A stretch of 64,000 nucleotides of DNA from Erythrobacter sanguineus (GCF_900143235.1 NZ_FRDF01000005.1:62001-126000); one strand, 5' to 3'; positions 1 through 10,615 are shown, numbered from the stretch's first letter. The notes: generated by a model from the letters alone, not told the origin. Translations and numbers: made by a program.

Positions 1-331
1 ATTGTTCTGGGGCGGGTGGCTGCCGCCGATTGACTGGGCGCCGCTGTACCTGGTGCCCGGGATCATCTGGTTCCTGCTCAAGACCTTCGCCTTCTTCCTG
101 ATGTTTAGCTGGATCTGGGCGACCGTGCCGCGCTACCGCTACGACCAGCTGATGCGCCTCGGATGGAAGGTGTTTCTGCCGATGAGCCTTCTGTTTGTCG
201 CGGTGACGAGCGGCTACCTGATGGCGACGGGGCATTTCGACAAGGTCAGCACCGCCGACATGCCCGCACCTGCCACCGAAATCGTTGAAGCCAATCCCGC
301 GCAGCCCACCGCTGTGAGAGGCCAGTCATGA
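1..331 (+). CDS. nuoH: NADH-quinone oxidoreductase subunit H, C-terminal part (cut by window start)
   Basis: Only the last ~109 codons are present; the frame is open back to base 1, so the gene begins upstream. Subunit H is the membrane-arm protein of complex I that helps form the quinone-binding chamber. The segment has the conserved [13 protein letters not shown] stretch between the last two hydrophobic helices, followed by a C-terminal helix and a short polar Ala/Pro-rich tail. Its stop overlaps the nuoI start as ATGA (328-331), so the two genes are translationally coupled. The downstream nuoIJKLMN order confirms the assignment. Confidence 0.95.
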   Translation, partial: LFWGGWLPPIDWAPLYLVPGIIWFLLKTFAFFLMFSWIWATVPRYRYDQLMRLGWKVFLPMSLLFVAVTSGYLMATGHFDKVSTADMPAPATEIVEANPAQPTAVRGQS

Positions 332-816
332 CCACCGTCTCCCACCTCATCAAGAGCTTCACCCTCTGGGAATTCCTCAAGGCGCACGCCTTGACGCTGA
401 AGTATTTCTTCAAGCCCAAGGTGACGATCAACTATCCGTTCGAGAAGTCGCCGCTTAGCCCGCGCTTCCGCGGGGAGCATGCTTTGCGGCGCTATCCCAA
501 TGGCGAGGAACGCTGCATCGCCTGCAAGCTGTGCGAGGCCGTCTGCCCCGCGCAGGCGATCACCATCGAGAGCGAACCGCGCGAGGATGGCAGCCGTCGC
601 ACCACCCGCTACGACATCGACATGACCAAGTGCATCTATTGCGGCTTCTGTCAGGAAGCCTGCCCGGTCGATGCCATCGTCGAAGGGCCGAATTTCGAAT
701 ACGCCACCGAAACCCGCGAGGAGCTGCTGTATGACAAGGCCAAGCTGCTCAGCAATGGTGACAAGTGGGAACGGGCCATCGCGGCCAACCTTGAAGCCGA
801 CGCACCCTACCGCTAG
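328..816 (+). CDS. nuoI: NADH-quinone oxidoreductase subunit I (two 4Fe-4S clusters)
   Basis: This is the 162-aa peripheral ferredoxin-like subunit of complex I that carries clusters N6a and N6b and passes electrons towards N2 and quinone. Two CxxCxxCxxxCP motifs are visible: C63, C66, C69, C73 ([12 protein letters not shown]) and C102, C105, C108, C112 ([12 protein letters not shown]). The length is normal for the family. The ATG at 328 overlaps the nuoH stop. About 144 bp, including a palindromic repeat, separate it from nuoJ, which is unusually long for this operon. Confidence 0.97.
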   Translation: MTTVSHLIKSFTLWEFLKAHALTLKYFFKPKVTINYPFEKSPLSPRFRGEHALRRYPNGEERCIACKLCEAVCPAQAITIESEPREDGSRRTTRYDIDMTKCIYCGFCQEACPVDAIVEGPNFEYATETREELLYDKAKLLSNGDKWERAIAANLEADAPYR

Positions 817-857
817 GGCGCGCTGCGACGAGGGACACGGGGTCTTGGAATTTACTT

Positions 858-942
858 CGTCATCCCGGCGCAGGCCGGGATCCAGTTTGGACTAAGGGAT
901 CGCATTGCCGCTTTCTGGACCCCGGCCTTCGCCGGGGTGACG
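858..942. repeat. Palindromic intergenic repeat between nuoI and nuoJ
   Basis: Two 28-base arms, 858-885 and 915-942, are inverted copies that differ at about four positions. Each arm also contains its own dyad (CCCGGC...GCCGGG). The transcript would fold into one long hairpin or two small ones. The arms start with CGTCA(T/C)CCCGGCG, a pattern I recognise from abundant intergenic repeats in sphingomonads and other alphaproteobacteria. It could tune the nuoI to nuoJ mRNA ratio or simply be a neutral insertion. Confidence 0.8.
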
Positions 943-960
943 GACCGGCGGAGACACAAC

Positions 961-1584
961 ATGATACAGGCCATCGCCTTCTATTTCTTCGCGACCATCG
1001 TGGTCGGTGCCGCCGTGATGACGATCATGGCGAAGAACCCTGTGCACTCGGTGCTGTGGCTGATCATGGCGTTCTTCAACGCCGCCGGCCTGATGGTGCT
1101 GGTGGGGGCAGAGTTCATCGCGATGCTGCTGGTGATCGTCTATGTCGGCGCGGTCGCGGTGCTGTTCCTGTTCGTGGTGATGATGCTCGATATTGATTTT
1201 GCCGCGATGCGCGCAGGCTTCAGCCGCAATGCGCCGCTGGGGCTGGCGGTGGCGGCGGTGCTGCTGGCGGAACTGCTGCTGGCAGTTGGCGCGTATAATG
1301 CGGGCGGCATCACGCTGGGATCGCCCGATGGCAGCGCGATGCAGGCGGCTGAGGTCAGCAATATCGAGGCCTTGGGCGCGCTGCTTTACGGGCGTTACAT
1401 CCTGCTATTTGAAATTGCGGGCATCATCCTGCTGGTGGCGATGATCGGCGCGATCGTGCTGACTTTCCAGCCGCCCAAGCCCGGCGCACGTGCGCGGCAG
1501 GACGTGGGCAAGCAGACCCGCCGCCGTCCGGAGGATGCAACCGTCATGAAAAACCCGGAGATCGGGCAGGGGGTCGAGCTGTGA
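961..1584 (+). CDS. nuoJ: NADH-quinone oxidoreductase subunit J
   Basis: This 207-aa protein has five hydrophobic segments and is a membrane-arm subunit of complex I next to NuoK. The stretch [20 protein letters not shown] is the conserved third helix carrying the pi-bulge region of NuoJ. The ATG at 961 has a GGAG-type ribosome site (CGGCGGAG) at a good distance. A GTG at 937 in the same frame lies inside the palindromic repeat and is unlikely to be used. The C-terminus has a basic, polar tail. Confidence 0.95.
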   Translation: MIQAIAFYFFATIVVGAAVMTIMAKNPVHSVLWLIMAFFNAAGLMVLVGAEFIAMLLVIVYVGAVAVLFLFVVMMLDIDFAAMRAGFSRNAPLGLAVAAVLLAELLLAVGAYNAGGITLGSPDGSAMQAAEVSNIEALGALLYGRYILLFEIAGIILLVAMIGAIVLTFQPPKPGARARQDVGKQTRRRPEDATVMKNPEIGQGVEL

Positions 1585-1601
1585 TCGGCATTTCGCAAAC
1601 G

Positions 1602-1682
1602 CCGTTCGTGTCGAGCGAAGTCGAGACACTTTCGGCTCTGGTATCTCGACTGCGCGCTGCGCGCTCCGCTCGATACGAACGG
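1602..1682. repeat. Palindromic intergenic repeat between nuoJ and nuoK
   Basis: The outer arms CCGTTCGT(G/A)TCGAGCG at 1602-1617 and their inverted copy ending at 1682 pair, and the inner parts (TCGAGACAC / GTATCTCGA) pair as well. The right arm carries about 14 extra bases of GCGC repeats. The sequence differs from the nuoI-J element, so this is a second repeat family. It ends 11 bases before the nuoK start, and a hairpin there could limit ribosome access. Confidence 0.75.
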
Positions 1683-1693
1683 AAGGATGCACA

Positions 1694-1999
1694 ATGATCG
1701 GCATCGAACATTACCTTACCGTGGGCGCGATCTTGTTCGTGCTCGGGGTGCTGGGGATCTTCCTCAACCGCAAGAACGTGATCGTCATCCTGATGGCGGT
1801 CGAACTGATCCTGCTGGCGGTGAACATCAACCTCGTTGCCTTCAGCGCCTTCATGCAGGATCTGGTGGGTCAGGTGTTTGCCATGCTGGTGCTGACGGTC
1901 GCGGCGGCGGAGGCGGCCATCGGGCTCGCCATTCTGGTGATCTATTTCCGCGGCCACGGATCAATTGCGGTTGATGATATCAACCGGATGAAGGGGTAA
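1694..1999 (+). CDS. nuoK: NADH-quinone oxidoreductase subunit K
   Basis: This is a 101-aa, three-helix complex I subunit homologous to MrpC. Two buried glutamates used in proton transfer are recognisable, in [14 protein letters not shown] (helix 2) and [12 protein letters not shown] (helix 3). Length and helix pattern match the family exactly. The start is an ATG with GGAAGGA upstream, right after the second palindromic repeat. nuoL follows after seven bases. Confidence 0.97.
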   Translation: MIGIEHYLTVGAILFVLGVLGIFLNRKNVIVILMAVELILLAVNINLVAFSAFMQDLVGQVFAMLVLTVAAAEAAIGLAILVIYFRGHGSIAVDDINRMKG

Positions 2000-2006
2000 G
2001 GTTTTC

Positions 2007-3998
2007 GTGAATACCATCCTCATCATCGTGTTTGCGCCGTTGCTGGCTGCCCTGATCGCAGGGCTGGGCAACCGGATGCTTGGTAATGTCGCGGCCAAAT
2101 CCATTACCACTGGCGCGCTGCTGCTGTCGGCGGGCCTCAGCTGGCCGATCTTCCTTGGCTTCATCGGCGGAACCGAAACCGCCGAAGTGGTGCAGGTCCT
2201 GAAGTGGGTCGAAAGCGGCACGCTCTCGTTCGACTGGTCACTGCGGGTCGATACGCTGACCGCGATCATGCTGGTGGTGATCAATTCGGTCTCGGCGCTC
2301 GTGCACCTCTATTCATGGGGTTACATGGAGGAGGACCCGGATCAGCCGCGCTTCTTTGCCTACCTGTCGCTGTTCACCTTTGCGATGCTGATGCTGGTGA
2401 CGGCAGATAACCTTGTCCAGATGTTCTTCGGGTGGGAAGGGGTTGGCCTTGCCTCCTATCTGCTGATCGGTTTCTGGTTCAAGAAGCCGAGCGCTGGGGC
2501 CGCCGCGATCAAGGCCTTTGTGGTCAACCGCGTGGGCGATCTGGGCTTCATGCTCGGCATTTTCGGCACGTTTCTGGTGTTCCAGACCACCTCGATCCCC
2601 GAAATCCTTGCCGCCGCCCCGGCGATGAGCGGATCGACGATCACCTTTGTCGGCATGCGCCTGTACACCATGGATATTCTGTGCATCCTGCTGTTCATCG
2701 GCGCGATGGGCAAGTCGGCGCAACTGGGCCTGCACACCTGGCTGCCGGATGCGATGGAAGGCCCGACTCCGGTCTCCGCGCTGATCCACGCCGCGACCAT
2801 GGTGACGGCGGGCGTGTTCATGCTGTGCCGCCTTTCGCCGATGTTCGAGACCGCACCGACCGCGCTGATGATCGTGACGGTGATCGGGGCTGCCACCTGC
2901 TTCTTTGCTGCCACCATCGGCACCACCCAGTGGGACATCAAGCGGGTGATCGCCTATTCGACCTGTTCGCAGCTGGGCTACATGTTCTTTGCTGCTGGCG
3001 TTGGCGCATACGGGGTGGCGATGTTCCACCTGTTCACCCACGCCTTCTTCAAGGCGCTGCTGTTCCTTGGCGCAGGCAGCGTGATCCACGCGATGCACCA
3101 TGAACAGGACATGCGCTATTACGGCGGCCTCAGGAAGGCGATCCCGTTCACCTTTTACGCCATGCTGGCAGGCACGCTCGCGATCACGGGGCTGGGGGTC
3201 TATCACCTTGGCGTCGGCTTTGCCGGGTTCTGGTCGAAGGACGCGGTGCTCGAAGTCGCCTTTGCGCGCGGCACCCAGATTTCGGTCACTGCCTTCTGGC
3301 TCGGCGTTGTCGCGGCGCTGCTGACCAGTTTTTACAGCTGGCGGCTGATGTTCCTCACCTTCTGGGGCAAGCCGCGCTGGATCGAGAGCGAACATATCCA
3401 GCATTTCGTCCACAAGACGCCCGCCGAAGCCGGTGATGACACCACTGGCGGATATCACCCGCATGAAAGCCCGGTATCGATGCTGATCCCGCTTGGCGTG
3501 CTGACGATTGGTGCGGTTGCTGCCGGGCAGGTGTTTGCTCCCGCATTCCTTGATAGCGCCGCGTTCTGGGCTGGGTCGATATTCTATAACGAGCCGCTGA
3601 TCCACGCGATGCACGCGGTGCCATACTGGGTGAAGTATTCAGCGCTGGTCGTGATGCTCATCGGCTTTGCGGGGGCTTGCTTAGCCTATATTGCCAAGCC
3701 CGATATCCCGGCGAAGTTCGTCGCCACCTTCGGCGCTCTGCACAATTTCGTCTTCCGCAAGTGGTACTTCGATGAGCTGTATGATGCGGTCTTCGTGAAG
3801 CCCGCCTTCTGGCTCGGCGCGAAGTTCTGGAAGCTTGGCGATATCGGGACGATCGACCGCTTCGGCCCCAATGGCATCGCCTGGGTGGTCGATCGCAGCG
3901 CTACCGCTGCCAAGTCGATCCAGTCGGGATACGTCTACACCTATGCGTTGATCATGCTGCTCGGGCTGGTCGCCGCCATCACCTACGTTCTGCTTTAG
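2007..3998 (+). CDS. nuoL: NADH-quinone oxidoreductase subunit L (antiporter-like)
   Basis: This 663-aa protein is the distal proton-pumping subunit of complex I, with about 16 membrane helices and the long lateral helix at the C-terminus. Signature segments include [16 protein letters not shown] (the glutamate of the Glu/Lys pair) and [19 protein letters not shown] (the lysine and the broken-helix region). The start is GTG at 2007, preceded by AAGGGGTAAGG. The intact length and motifs indicate a functional subunit. Confidence 0.97.
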   Translation: MNTILIIVFAPLLAALIAGLGNRMLGNVAAKSITTGALLLSAGLSWPIFLGFIGGTETAEVVQVLKWVESGTLSFDWSLRVDTLTAIMLVVINSVSALVHLYSWGYMEEDPDQPRFFAYLSLFTFAMLMLVTADNLVQMFFGWEGVGLASYLLIGFWFKKPSAGAAAIKAFVVNRVGDLGFMLGIFGTFLVFQTTSIPEILAAAPAMSGSTITFVGMRLYTMDILCILLFIGAMGKSAQLGLHTWLPDAMEGPTPVSALIHAATMVTAGVFMLCRLSPMFETAPTALMIVTVIGAATCFFAATIGTTQWDIKRVIAYSTCSQLGYMFFAAGVGAYGVAMFHLFTHAFFKALLFLGAGSVIHAMHHEQDMRYYGGLRKAIPFTFYAMLAGTLAITGLGVYHLGVGFAGFWSKDAVLEVAFARGTQISVTAFWLGVVAALLTSFYSWRLMFLTFWGKPRWIESEHIQHFVHKTPAEAGDDTTGGYHPHESPVSMLIPLGVLTIGAVAAGQVFAPAFLDSAAFWAGSIFYNEPLIHAMHAVPYWVKYSALVVMLIGFAGACLAYIAKPDIPAKFVATFGALHNFVFRKWYFDELYDAVFVKPAFWLGAKFWKLGDIGTIDRFGPNGIAWVVDRSATAAKSIQSGYVYTYALIMLLGLVAAITYVLL

Positions 3999-4013
3999 GA
4001 GCGCATTTCGCCA

Positions 4014-5594
4014 ATGGACGGCCTTCCCATCCTGTCGCTGATGATGCTCGTGCCGCTGGCGGGCGCGTGCGCGTGCCTGTTTGCGGGTGCGAGCCTTGCG
4101 CGCTGGATTGCGCTCGGGGCGACGCTCGTCACCTTTTTGCTCGGCGTTGTGCTGTGGTCGAATTACCAGATTGGCGGCCCGCAGTGGCAGTTCACCGAAC
4201 GCGCCGATCTGTTCGCGGGCTTCAGCTATGCGCTGGGGATTGATGGGATCGCGCTGCTGCTGATCATGCTGAGCGTGTTCCTGATGCCGATCTGCATCCT
4301 TGCCAGCTGGGACGGGATCCGGAAACGCGTCGGCGAATACATGGCCGCCTTCCTGTTCATGGAAGTGCTGATGATCGGCACATTCTCGGCGCAGGATCTG
4401 TTCCTGTTCTACGTCTTCTTCGAAGCGGGCCTGATCCCGATGTATCTGATCATCGGGGTATGGGGCGGGGATAACCGCATCTACGCCAGCTACAAGTTCT
4501 TTCTCTACACGCTGCTTGGATCGGTGCTGATGCTGATCGCGATGTTCTGGATGGTGGCCGAGGCCGGCACGTCCGACATCCCGACGCTGATGCAGTACGA
4601 TTTCCCGGCAGAGGCGCAGACCTGGCTGTGGCTGGCCTTCTTTGCGAGTTTCGCGGTCAAAGTGCCGATGTGGCCGCTGCACACCTGGCTGCCCGATGCC
4701 CACGTGCAGGCGCCGACCGCCGGGTCGGTGATCCTTGCAGGCGTGCTACTGAAGCTGGGCGGATACGGCTTCATCCGCTTCAGCCTGCCGATGTTCCCTG
4801 AGGCTTCCGCCGATTTCGCGTGGCTGGTCTTCATCCTGTCAATGATCGCGGTGGTCTATACCTCGCTGGTCGCGCTGGTGCAGGCCGACATGAAAAAGCT
4901 GATCGCCTATTCCAGCGTAGCGCACATGGCGATTGTCACGGTGGGCCTGTTCGCCTTCAACGTGCAGGGCCTAGAAGGTGCGATGATCATCATGCTCAGC
5001 CACGGCCTCGTCTCGGGCGCGCTGTTCCTGTGCGTGGGCGTGATCTATGATCGCCTGCACACCCGCGAAATCGCGCGCTATGGGGGCCTTGCGATCAACA
5101 TGCCCTATTACGCGCTGTTCTTTCTGCTGTTCACCATGGCGAGCATCGGCTTGCCGGGAACGAGTGGATTTGTCGGCGAATTTCTGGCGCTGGCGGGGAT
5201 CTACCAGACCTCCAGCCTCGTCGCGCTGGTGGCGACCACCGGGATCATCCTTGGCGCGGCCTATATGCTCTACCTCTATCGCCGCGTGGCGTTTGGGGGG
5301 CAGACCAATGAAGACGCGGCGGCGATGGGGGATATCTCGCCGCGGGAATGGGTGATGATGGCCCCTATTGCCGCAGCGGTGCTGTGGATGGGGGTTTACC
5401 CGGAAAGCTTCCTTGCGCCGATGCGCGCTGATATCGCGGTGCTTGATGCGCGGCTTGCGGCGGCGGCTCCGGCTTCCGATGCGCAGCTTGCCCCCGGCAC
5501 CCCGCGGGCAGACGCTGCCAATGCGCTGCCGCACCATGAAAACGCCGATCATGCCAACGACCAACCCGCAAGCGCCGGGGAGGGCGCGCACTGA
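4014..5594 (+). CDS. nuoM: NADH-quinone oxidoreductase subunit M (antiporter-like)
   Basis: This 526-aa antiporter-like pumping subunit has the glutamate motif [18 protein letters not shown] and the lysine/broken-helix motif [20 protein letters not shown]. After the last helix there is a C-terminal tail of about 45 residues rich in Ala, Asp, Asn and His that is not part of the core fold. The start ATG at 4014 follows TAGGAGCG. Its stop overlaps the nuoN ATG by one base (TGATG at 5592-5596). Confidence 0.97.
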   Translation: MDGLPILSLMMLVPLAGACACLFAGASLARWIALGATLVTFLLGVVLWSNYQIGGPQWQFTERADLFAGFSYALGIDGIALLLIMLSVFLMPICILASWDGIRKRVGEYMAAFLFMEVLMIGTFSAQDLFLFYVFFEAGLIPMYLIIGVWGGDNRIYASYKFFLYTLLGSVLMLIAMFWMVAEAGTSDIPTLMQYDFPAEAQTWLWLAFFASFAVKVPMWPLHTWLPDAHVQAPTAGSVILAGVLLKLGGYGFIRFSLPMFPEASADFAWLVFILSMIAVVYTSLVALVQADMKKLIAYSSVAHMAIVTVGLFAFNVQGLEGAMIIMLSHGLVSGALFLCVGVIYDRLHTREIARYGGLAINMPYYALFFLLFTMASIGLPGTSGFVGEFLALAGIYQTSSLVALVATTGIILGAAYMLYLYRRVAFGGQTNEDAAAMGDISPREWVMMAPIAAAVLWMGVYPESFLAPMRADIAVLDARLAAAAPASDAQLAPGTPRADAANALPHHENADHANDQPASAGEGAH

Positions 5595-7072
5595 TGGATT
5601 TCGTTCCTTCCTTCGCGCTCATCGCGCCTGAATTGCTGCTGATTGCCGCGGGTCTCGTGCTGCTGCTGGTTGCCGCATGGGGCGGGGACAAGGCCGCACG
5701 CGGTATTGCGATTGCCGCTGCCGCTGCTCTGTTCGGTGCCGGTTTCATGCTGGTACCGGGCCTGCATTTCGGCACCGATGGCCCGGCGACGCTCGCCTTT
5801 GGCGGACTGCTCAAGGTCGATAGCTTCGCGCTGTTTGCCAAGGCGCTGATTTATCTGGCGGCAATTGGCGCATTGATGGTCGCCCCGGCATTTTTCAGCA
5901 GCGCTGCTGCTGGAACCGAGCGCATGATGCGCGCCGAATATCCGGTGCTGGTGATCTTCGCTTGTGTCGGTATGAGCATCATGGTCTCGGCCAATGATTT
6001 CATGAGCCTTTATCTCGGGCTCGAACTCAACAGCCTGTCGGCCTATGTGCTGGCCGCGATCCTGCGGCGCGATGTGCGCTCGGGCGAGGCGGGGTTGAAG
6101 TATTTCGTGCTGGGCGCGCTCGCCTCGGGCATCCTGCTTTACGGAATGAGCCTGCTTTACGGCTTTACCGGCGGCACCGCGTTCACCGCCGTGCGCGCGG
6201 GCCTGACGGGCGAGATGGGAACCGGCGCACTGTTCGGGGTGATCTTTGTCCTGTCCGGCCTTGCCTTCAAGATTTCCGCGGTGCCGTTCCACATGTGGAC
6301 GCCCGATGTTTACGAGGGCGCGCCCACGCCTGTCACCGCGTTCTTTGCCACCGCACCCAAGGTCGCTGCCGTGGCGCTGACCGCGCGCGTCGTGTTCGAG
6401 GTGTTCGGCGGGCAGGTGGACGCATGGCAGCAGATCGTCATGTTCACTGCGCTTGCATCGATTGTCTTCGGCGCATTGGGTGCGATCGGGCAGGAAAGTC
6501 TGAAGCGTCTGCTGGCCTATTCCTCGATCAATAATATCGGGTTCATCCTGCTCGGCCTTGCGGTGGCCAATCAGGCGGGGGCCAGCGCCATGCTGGTCTA
6601 CCTGTTCATTTATGTCGCCATGAGCCTTGGCAGTTTTGTCGCGCTGCTGATGCTGCGCGGCGAGGACGGCAACCTCTACGAGACCTTTGCCGATATTCGC
6701 GGGCTTTCAGTGACGCAGCCGGCGATTGCATGGGCGCTGCTGCTGTTCATGTTCAGCCTTGCGGGCATCCCGCCGCTGCTTGGCTTCTACAGCAAGTTCG
6801 TGGTGTTTCAGGCCACGGTCGAGGCCGGATTGATCGCCTTTGGTGCGATCGCCATCGCTGCCAGCGTGATCGGTGCGTTCTATTACATCAAGTTCGTCAA
6901 GGCGATGTTCTTCGACGAACCGGCAGGCGTGGTCACCGGCAAGAGCGGCGCGGGCCATTGGGCGCTGCTGGGGCTGACCGCCGTGATCATCTCGCCGCTC
7001 GGCTATCTGCTCACCCCGTCGCTGACCGATCTGGCTGACAAGGCCGCGGCTTCGCTGTTCCTCGCGGTTTGA
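5594..7072 (+). CDS. nuoN: NADH-quinone oxidoreductase subunit N (antiporter-like)
   Basis: This 492-aa third antiporter-like subunit of the complex I membrane arm closes the nuo cluster. Recognisable motifs are YLGLELNSLSAYVLAA and FKISAVPFHMWTPDVYEGAP, the segment with the conserved lysine and broken helix. The stop codon 7070-7072 overlaps a TTG start (7069-7071) of the biotin ligase gene as TTGA. Translation of the downstream housekeeping genes is therefore probably coupled to nuo. Confidence 0.97.
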   Translation: MDFVPSFALIAPELLLIAAGLVLLLVAAWGGDKAARGIAIAAAAALFGAGFMLVPGLHFGTDGPATLAFGGLLKVDSFALFAKALIYLAAIGALMVAPAFFSSAAAGTERMMRAEYPVLVIFACVGMSIMVSANDFMSLYLGLELNSLSAYVLAAILRRDVRSGEAGLKYFVLGALASGILLYGMSLLYGFTGGTAFTAVRAGLTGEMGTGALFGVIFVLSGLAFKISAVPFHMWTPDVYEGAPTPVTAFFATAPKVAAVALTARVVFEVFGGQVDAWQQIVMFTALASIVFGALGAIGQESLKRLLAYSSINNIGFILLGLAVANQAGASAMLVYLFIYVAMSLGSFVALLMLRGEDGNLYETFADIRGLSVTQPAIAWALLLFMFSLAGIPPLLGFYSKFVVFQATVEAGLIAFGAIAIAASVIGAFYYIKFVKAMFFDEPAGVVTGKSGAGHWALLGLTAVIISPLGYLLTPSLTDLADKAAASLFLAV

Positions 7073-7794
7073 ACGCTGCGCCTGCCATCAGACTGGTCGA
7101 GGAAACCGGATCGACCAATGCCGATCTTGCTGGCGCAATCCGCGGCGGTCAGACCCTGGCGGAAGGCACATGGCTGGTGGCGCGGCGCCAGACTGCCGGC
7201 CGCGGGCGGCAGGGGCGCGCATGGTTTGATGGCGCTGGCAATTTCATGGGTTCGACCGTGGTGACGCTGGAAACGGACGGACCGCCGCCGGCCTCGCTCA
7301 GCTTCGTTGCCGCGCTGGCGGTGCGCGATGCCGCTCGAAAGGCGCTGGGCAAGGGGGCCGACCTCGCGCTCAAATGGCCCAATGATGTGCTGCTGAACGG
7401 CGGCAAGCTGTCAGGCATCCTGCTTGAGATGGTGCGCGGTCAGATCGTGGTCGGGATCGGGGCCAACCTTGGACGGGCGCCCGATCTGCCTGACCGCAAG
7501 ACCGCGGCGCTGGCTGACGTGATCGCCCCGCCTCGGCCCGAGGATTTTGCGGCCAGCCTTGCCGCCAGTTTCGCCCGCAGGCTGGAAAGCTGGCGCATCC
7601 ACGGCCTTGGCGCGACGTTGCAGGCGTTTCTGGATGGTTCGATCCATGCCCAGGGCTCACCCGTCACTGTGCATGATGCCGACGGATCGGTGCTTTCCGG
7701 CTCCTTTGCCGGGTTGGAAGAAAGCGACGGCGCGTTGCGGCTGCGCTTGGCGGACGGCAGCGAACGTGTCATTCGCGCCGGGGACATATCCTAG
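7069..7794 (+). CDS. birA: Biotin--[acetyl-CoA-carboxylase] ligase (BirA without DNA-binding domain)
   Basis: This 241-aa enzyme makes biotinyl-AMP and transfers biotin to the biotin carboxyl carrier protein. Visible motifs are the N-terminal TGSTNADL, the adenylate-binding loop RQTAGRGRQGRAW and LKWPNDVLLNGGKLSGILLE. There is no N-terminal winged helix, so this is a monofunctional ligase and not a repressor. The start appears to be TTG at 7069, inside the nuoN stop (TTGA). Placement after nuoN and before coaX and rnj is a conserved alphaproteobacterial order. Confidence 0.93.
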   Translation: MNAAPAIRLVEETGSTNADLAGAIRGGQTLAEGTWLVARRQTAGRGRQGRAWFDGAGNFMGSTVVTLETDGPPPASLSFVAALAVRDAARKALGKGADLALKWPNDVLLNGGKLSGILLEMVRGQIVVGIGANLGRAPDLPDRKTAALADVIAPPRPEDFAASLAASFARRLESWRIHGLGATLQAFLDGSIHAQGSPVTVHDADGSVLSGSFAGLEESDGALRLRLADGSERVIRAGDIS

Positions 7795-7809
7795 AAAGGA
7801 ATGCATCAG

Positions 7810-8604
7810 ATGCTGCTCGCCGCCGATGTCGGGAACACCAATGTCGTCTTCGCCTTGTTCAATTACGACGAGGACGGGACGCACCATATCCGCGCGCGCT
7901 GGCGGATCGCCACTGACCCGCGCCGCACGGGCGATGAATATGCGGTATGGCTGCTGCAATTGCTCAAGATCGAAGGCGTCGATCGCACCGACATCACCCA
8001 GATCATCGTCGCCTCGGTGGTGCCGCGCGCGGATCATAACCTTACCGTGCTGTGCCAGAAATATTTCGGCCTCACGCCGCTGTTCGCAGGGCAGGGCAAG
8101 GCGGCGTGGCGGTTTGATATTGATGTCGACCAGCCATCCTCGCTCGGGGCCGACCGTGCGCTCAATATCCTTGCCGCGCATCACAAGTTTGGCGGCGATC
8201 TGATCGTCGTCGATTTCGGCACCGCCACCAAGTTCGAAGCGGTTGATTTCACCGGCGCTTACAAGGGCGGATCGATTGCGCCGGGGATCAACCTGTCATT
8301 GGATGCGCTGGTGGGCAAGACCGCGAAGCTGCCGCGCATCGCCATCCGCACCCCTTCCAGCCGCAGCGTGATCGGGCGCAACACCGAAGATCAGATGCTG
8401 ATCGGTGTGTTCTGGGGCTATGTCGCGATGATGGAAGGCATGGTTGCGCGGATGCAGGCCGAAATTGGTCGCCCCGCGAAGGTTGTAGCGACCGGCGGGC
8501 TCGCCATATTGTTCGATGACGCCACAGACATTTTCGATCACGTCGATGCCGACCTGACACTGGACGGCCTCGCGATCCTTGCCCGTCAGGCCGAAACCGC
8601 CTGA
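7810..8604 (+). CDS. coaX: Type III pantothenate kinase
   Basis: This enzyme phosphorylates pantothenate, the first step of coenzyme A synthesis. The ASKHA-fold motifs are clear: DVGNTN near the N-terminus, [25 protein letters not shown] and a late ATGGLA. An in-frame ATG at 7801 directly abuts the AAAGGA at 7795-7800, whereas the ATG at 7810 lies nine bases after it. I therefore prefer 7810 (264 aa, starting [11 protein letters not shown]). It lies between birA and rnj in one transcription unit. Confidence 0.94.
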   Translation: MLLAADVGNTNVVFALFNYDEDGTHHIRARWRIATDPRRTGDEYAVWLLQLLKIEGVDRTDITQIIVASVVPRADHNLTVLCQKYFGLTPLFAGQGKAAWRFDIDVDQPSSLGADRALNILAAHHKFGGDLIVVDFGTATKFEAVDFTGAYKGGSIAPGINLSLDALVGKTAKLPRIAIRTPSSRSVIGRNTEDQMLIGVFWGYVAMMEGMVARMQAEIGRPAKVVATGGLAILFDDATDIFDHVDADLTLDGLAILARQAETA

Positions 8605-8629
8605 CGCTTCAAACAGAACCGGAAACCCA

Positions 8630-10285
8630 TTGAAGAAAGATTTTACCCCCGAAGACGAATTGCTGTTCCTTGCGCTCGGAGGCTCGGGCGAGATTGGCAT
8701 GAACGTCAATCTCTATGGCTGCCAGGGCAAGTGGATCATGGTTGATCTCGGCATGACCTTTTCCGGCACCGAATATCCCGGCGTCGATCTGGTCTTTGCC
8801 GATCTCGATTTCATCGAGGAACGCGCGAAGGATCTTATCGGCATCGTCCTCACCCACGCGCATGAGGATCATATCGGCGCAGTTCCCTATTTTGCAGGAG
8901 AACTGGGCGTGCCGCTTTACGCAACGCCCTTCACCGCCGATCTGGTGGCGCGCAAGCTGGAAGAGGCCGGGTTGCTCGGCAAGGTCGAGTTGAACATCAT
9001 CGAGGAGGATCATGGCGAGATCGCGCTCGGCCCGTTCACCATCACCTACCTGCCGCTGGCGCATTCAATTGCAGAGGGCAACGCGCTGCTGATCGACACG
9101 CCGCACGGGCGCATCTTCCACACCGGCGACTGGAAGCTGGACGAAGAACCGATCATCGGCGAACCCACGACCGAGGAAGAACTGCGCGAAATCGGCGATG
9201 AAGGCGTGCTGGCGCTGGTGTGCGATTCGACCAATGTCTTCAATCCGGAGCCGTCCGGTTCCGAAGGCGCGGTGCATCGCGCACTGATGGAGGAGGTCGC
9301 GCGCCACAAGGGTAAGCGGGTGGTTGTCACAACCTTTGCCAGCAATGTCGCGCGGCTTCAGACGCTGGGCGAAGTCGCGCGTGAGACCGGGCGGCAGATC
9401 TGCGTCGCGGGCCGCTCGCTCGACCGCATCATCGAGGTCGCGCAGGATAATGGCTATCTTGAAGATTTCCCGACGCCTGTCAGTTTCGACACCGCGATGG
9501 GCCTGCCACGCGGCGAAGTGCTGATCATTGCCACCGGCGGGCAGGGCGAGCCACGCGCCGCACTGGGCCGGATGGCAGACAATAGTCACCCCATCGAACT
9601 GGCCGCAGGCGATGTCGTGCTGTTCTCCTCGCGCCAGATTCCCGGCAATGAAATTTCGATTGGCAAGATCCAGAACCAGCTGGCCGCGCGCGGTATTCAG
9701 ATGGTGACCGACCGGCAGGCTTTGATCCATGTCTCGGGCCATCCCGGGCGACCCGAGCTTGAAGCGCTGTATGGATGGCTGCGCCCCGAAGTGCTGGTGC
9801 CGGTGCACGGCGAGATCCGCCACATGGCGGAACAGGCACGGGTCGGCAAGGAAAGCGGCATTCCGGCGCAGGTGGTCCAAAAAAATGGCGACATCATCCG
9901 TCTCGCTCCGGGATCGCCGGGCAAGCTGGCCGAGGTGCGCGCGGGCCGTCTGGTGCTTGATGGCGACATCATAACACCGGCCAATGGCGATTCGGTCACC
10001 ATGCGCCGCCGCATCGCCGCCGAAGGCGTGCTGGTGGTGGTGCTGGCCCGCGGCACCCGTCCGCAGATCGAGGCGATCGGCCTGCCGCTGGAGGAAGATC
10101 TGCCCGATTTCCTGGAGGAAGCAGCAGGTGATGTGCTGACCGCGCTGGGCCGCCTCAAGGGCAAGGACGCGCGCGATGAAGCGGTGATCCGCGAAGCCGC
10201 TCGCCTTGCCGCGCGGCGTGCGGCGCAGCGATGGTCAGGCAAGAAGCCGCAGGTGCGAGTGGTCATGCCCGGAAGCCCTGCCTGA
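8630..10285 (+). CDS. rnj: Ribonuclease J (metallo-beta-lactamase/beta-CASP nuclease)
   Basis: This is a zinc-dependent 5' exo- and endoribonuclease for mRNA turnover and rRNA maturation. With the TTG at 8630 as start it has 551 aa, the usual length. The catalytic HxHxDH is H76, H78, D80, H81 (THAHEDHIG), and the beta-CASP region ends with SGHPGRPELE. The frame is open upstream to a TTG at 8579, but that would overlap coaX by 26 bases. GGAA lies five bases before 8630, and homologues begin close to ELLFLALGGSGEIGMN. Confidence 0.93.
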   Translation: MKKDFTPEDELLFLALGGSGEIGMNVNLYGCQGKWIMVDLGMTFSGTEYPGVDLVFADLDFIEERAKDLIGIVLTHAHEDHIGAVPYFAGELGVPLYATPFTADLVARKLEEAGLLGKVELNIIEEDHGEIALGPFTITYLPLAHSIAEGNALLIDTPHGRIFHTGDWKLDEEPIIGEPTTEEELREIGDEGVLALVCDSTNVFNPEPSGSEGAVHRALMEEVARHKGKRVVVTTFASNVARLQTLGEVARETGRQICVAGRSLDRIIEVAQDNGYLEDFPTPVSFDTAMGLPRGEVLIIATGGQGEPRAALGRMADNSHPIELAAGDVVLFSSRQIPGNEISIGKIQNQLAARGIQMVTDRQALIHVSGHPGRPELEALYGWLRPEVLVPVHGEIRHMAEQARVGKESGIPAQVVQKNGDIIRLAPGSPGKLAEVRAGRLVLDGDIITPANGDSVTMRRRIAAEGVLVVVLARGTRPQIEAIGLPLEEDLPDFLEEAAGDVLTALGRLKGKDARDEAVIREAARLAARRAAQRWSGKKPQVRVVMPGSPA

Positions 10286-10569
10286 TGCAGTTCACCTCGA
10301 TTGCGGCGATCTATTTCCTGTTCTGGGTCATGAGCGCCTTCATTATGCTGCCCTTTGGCGTGCGCACCGCCGACGAGGTGGGCGCGCCCAAGGTGCCGGG
10401 GCAGGCGGACAGCGCGCCGGTCAACTTTCGCCCTGGCAAGCTGGCGTTGCGTGCGACCATCATTGCAGCAGTGTTTACCGGATTGTTCGTGGCCAATTAC
10501 GAATATGGCTGGATCACCGTCGCGGATATTGACGTCCTGCCAAAACCGCCGGGCGCTCGCCCGGCATAG
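10285..10569 (+). CDS. DUF1467 family small membrane protein
   Basis: This 94-aa protein has two hydrophobic segments, at about residues 4-24 and 53-74, with PFGVRTADEVG after the first. This is the characteristic pattern of DUF1467, a family of unknown function found next to rnj in alphaproteobacteria. The ATG at 10285 shares its first base with the rnj stop (TGATG), so the two are coupled. The frame is open further upstream inside rnj, but nothing there looks like this protein. Confidence 0.85.
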   Translation: MQFTSIAAIYFLFWVMSAFIMLPFGVRTADEVGAPKVPGQADSAPVNFRPGKLALRATIIAAVFTGLFVANYEYGWITVADIDVLPKPPGARPA

Positions 10570-10615
10570 AGGGCTTTCATGCCGGTTGAAATCACCCGGC
10601 GACCCGGAAACCGCT

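Noticed and set aside
2313-4703. Long minus-strand open frames opposite nuoL and nuoM
   Set aside because: Shadows of strongly coding nuo genes, with His/Arg/Gln-rich non-protein-like composition.
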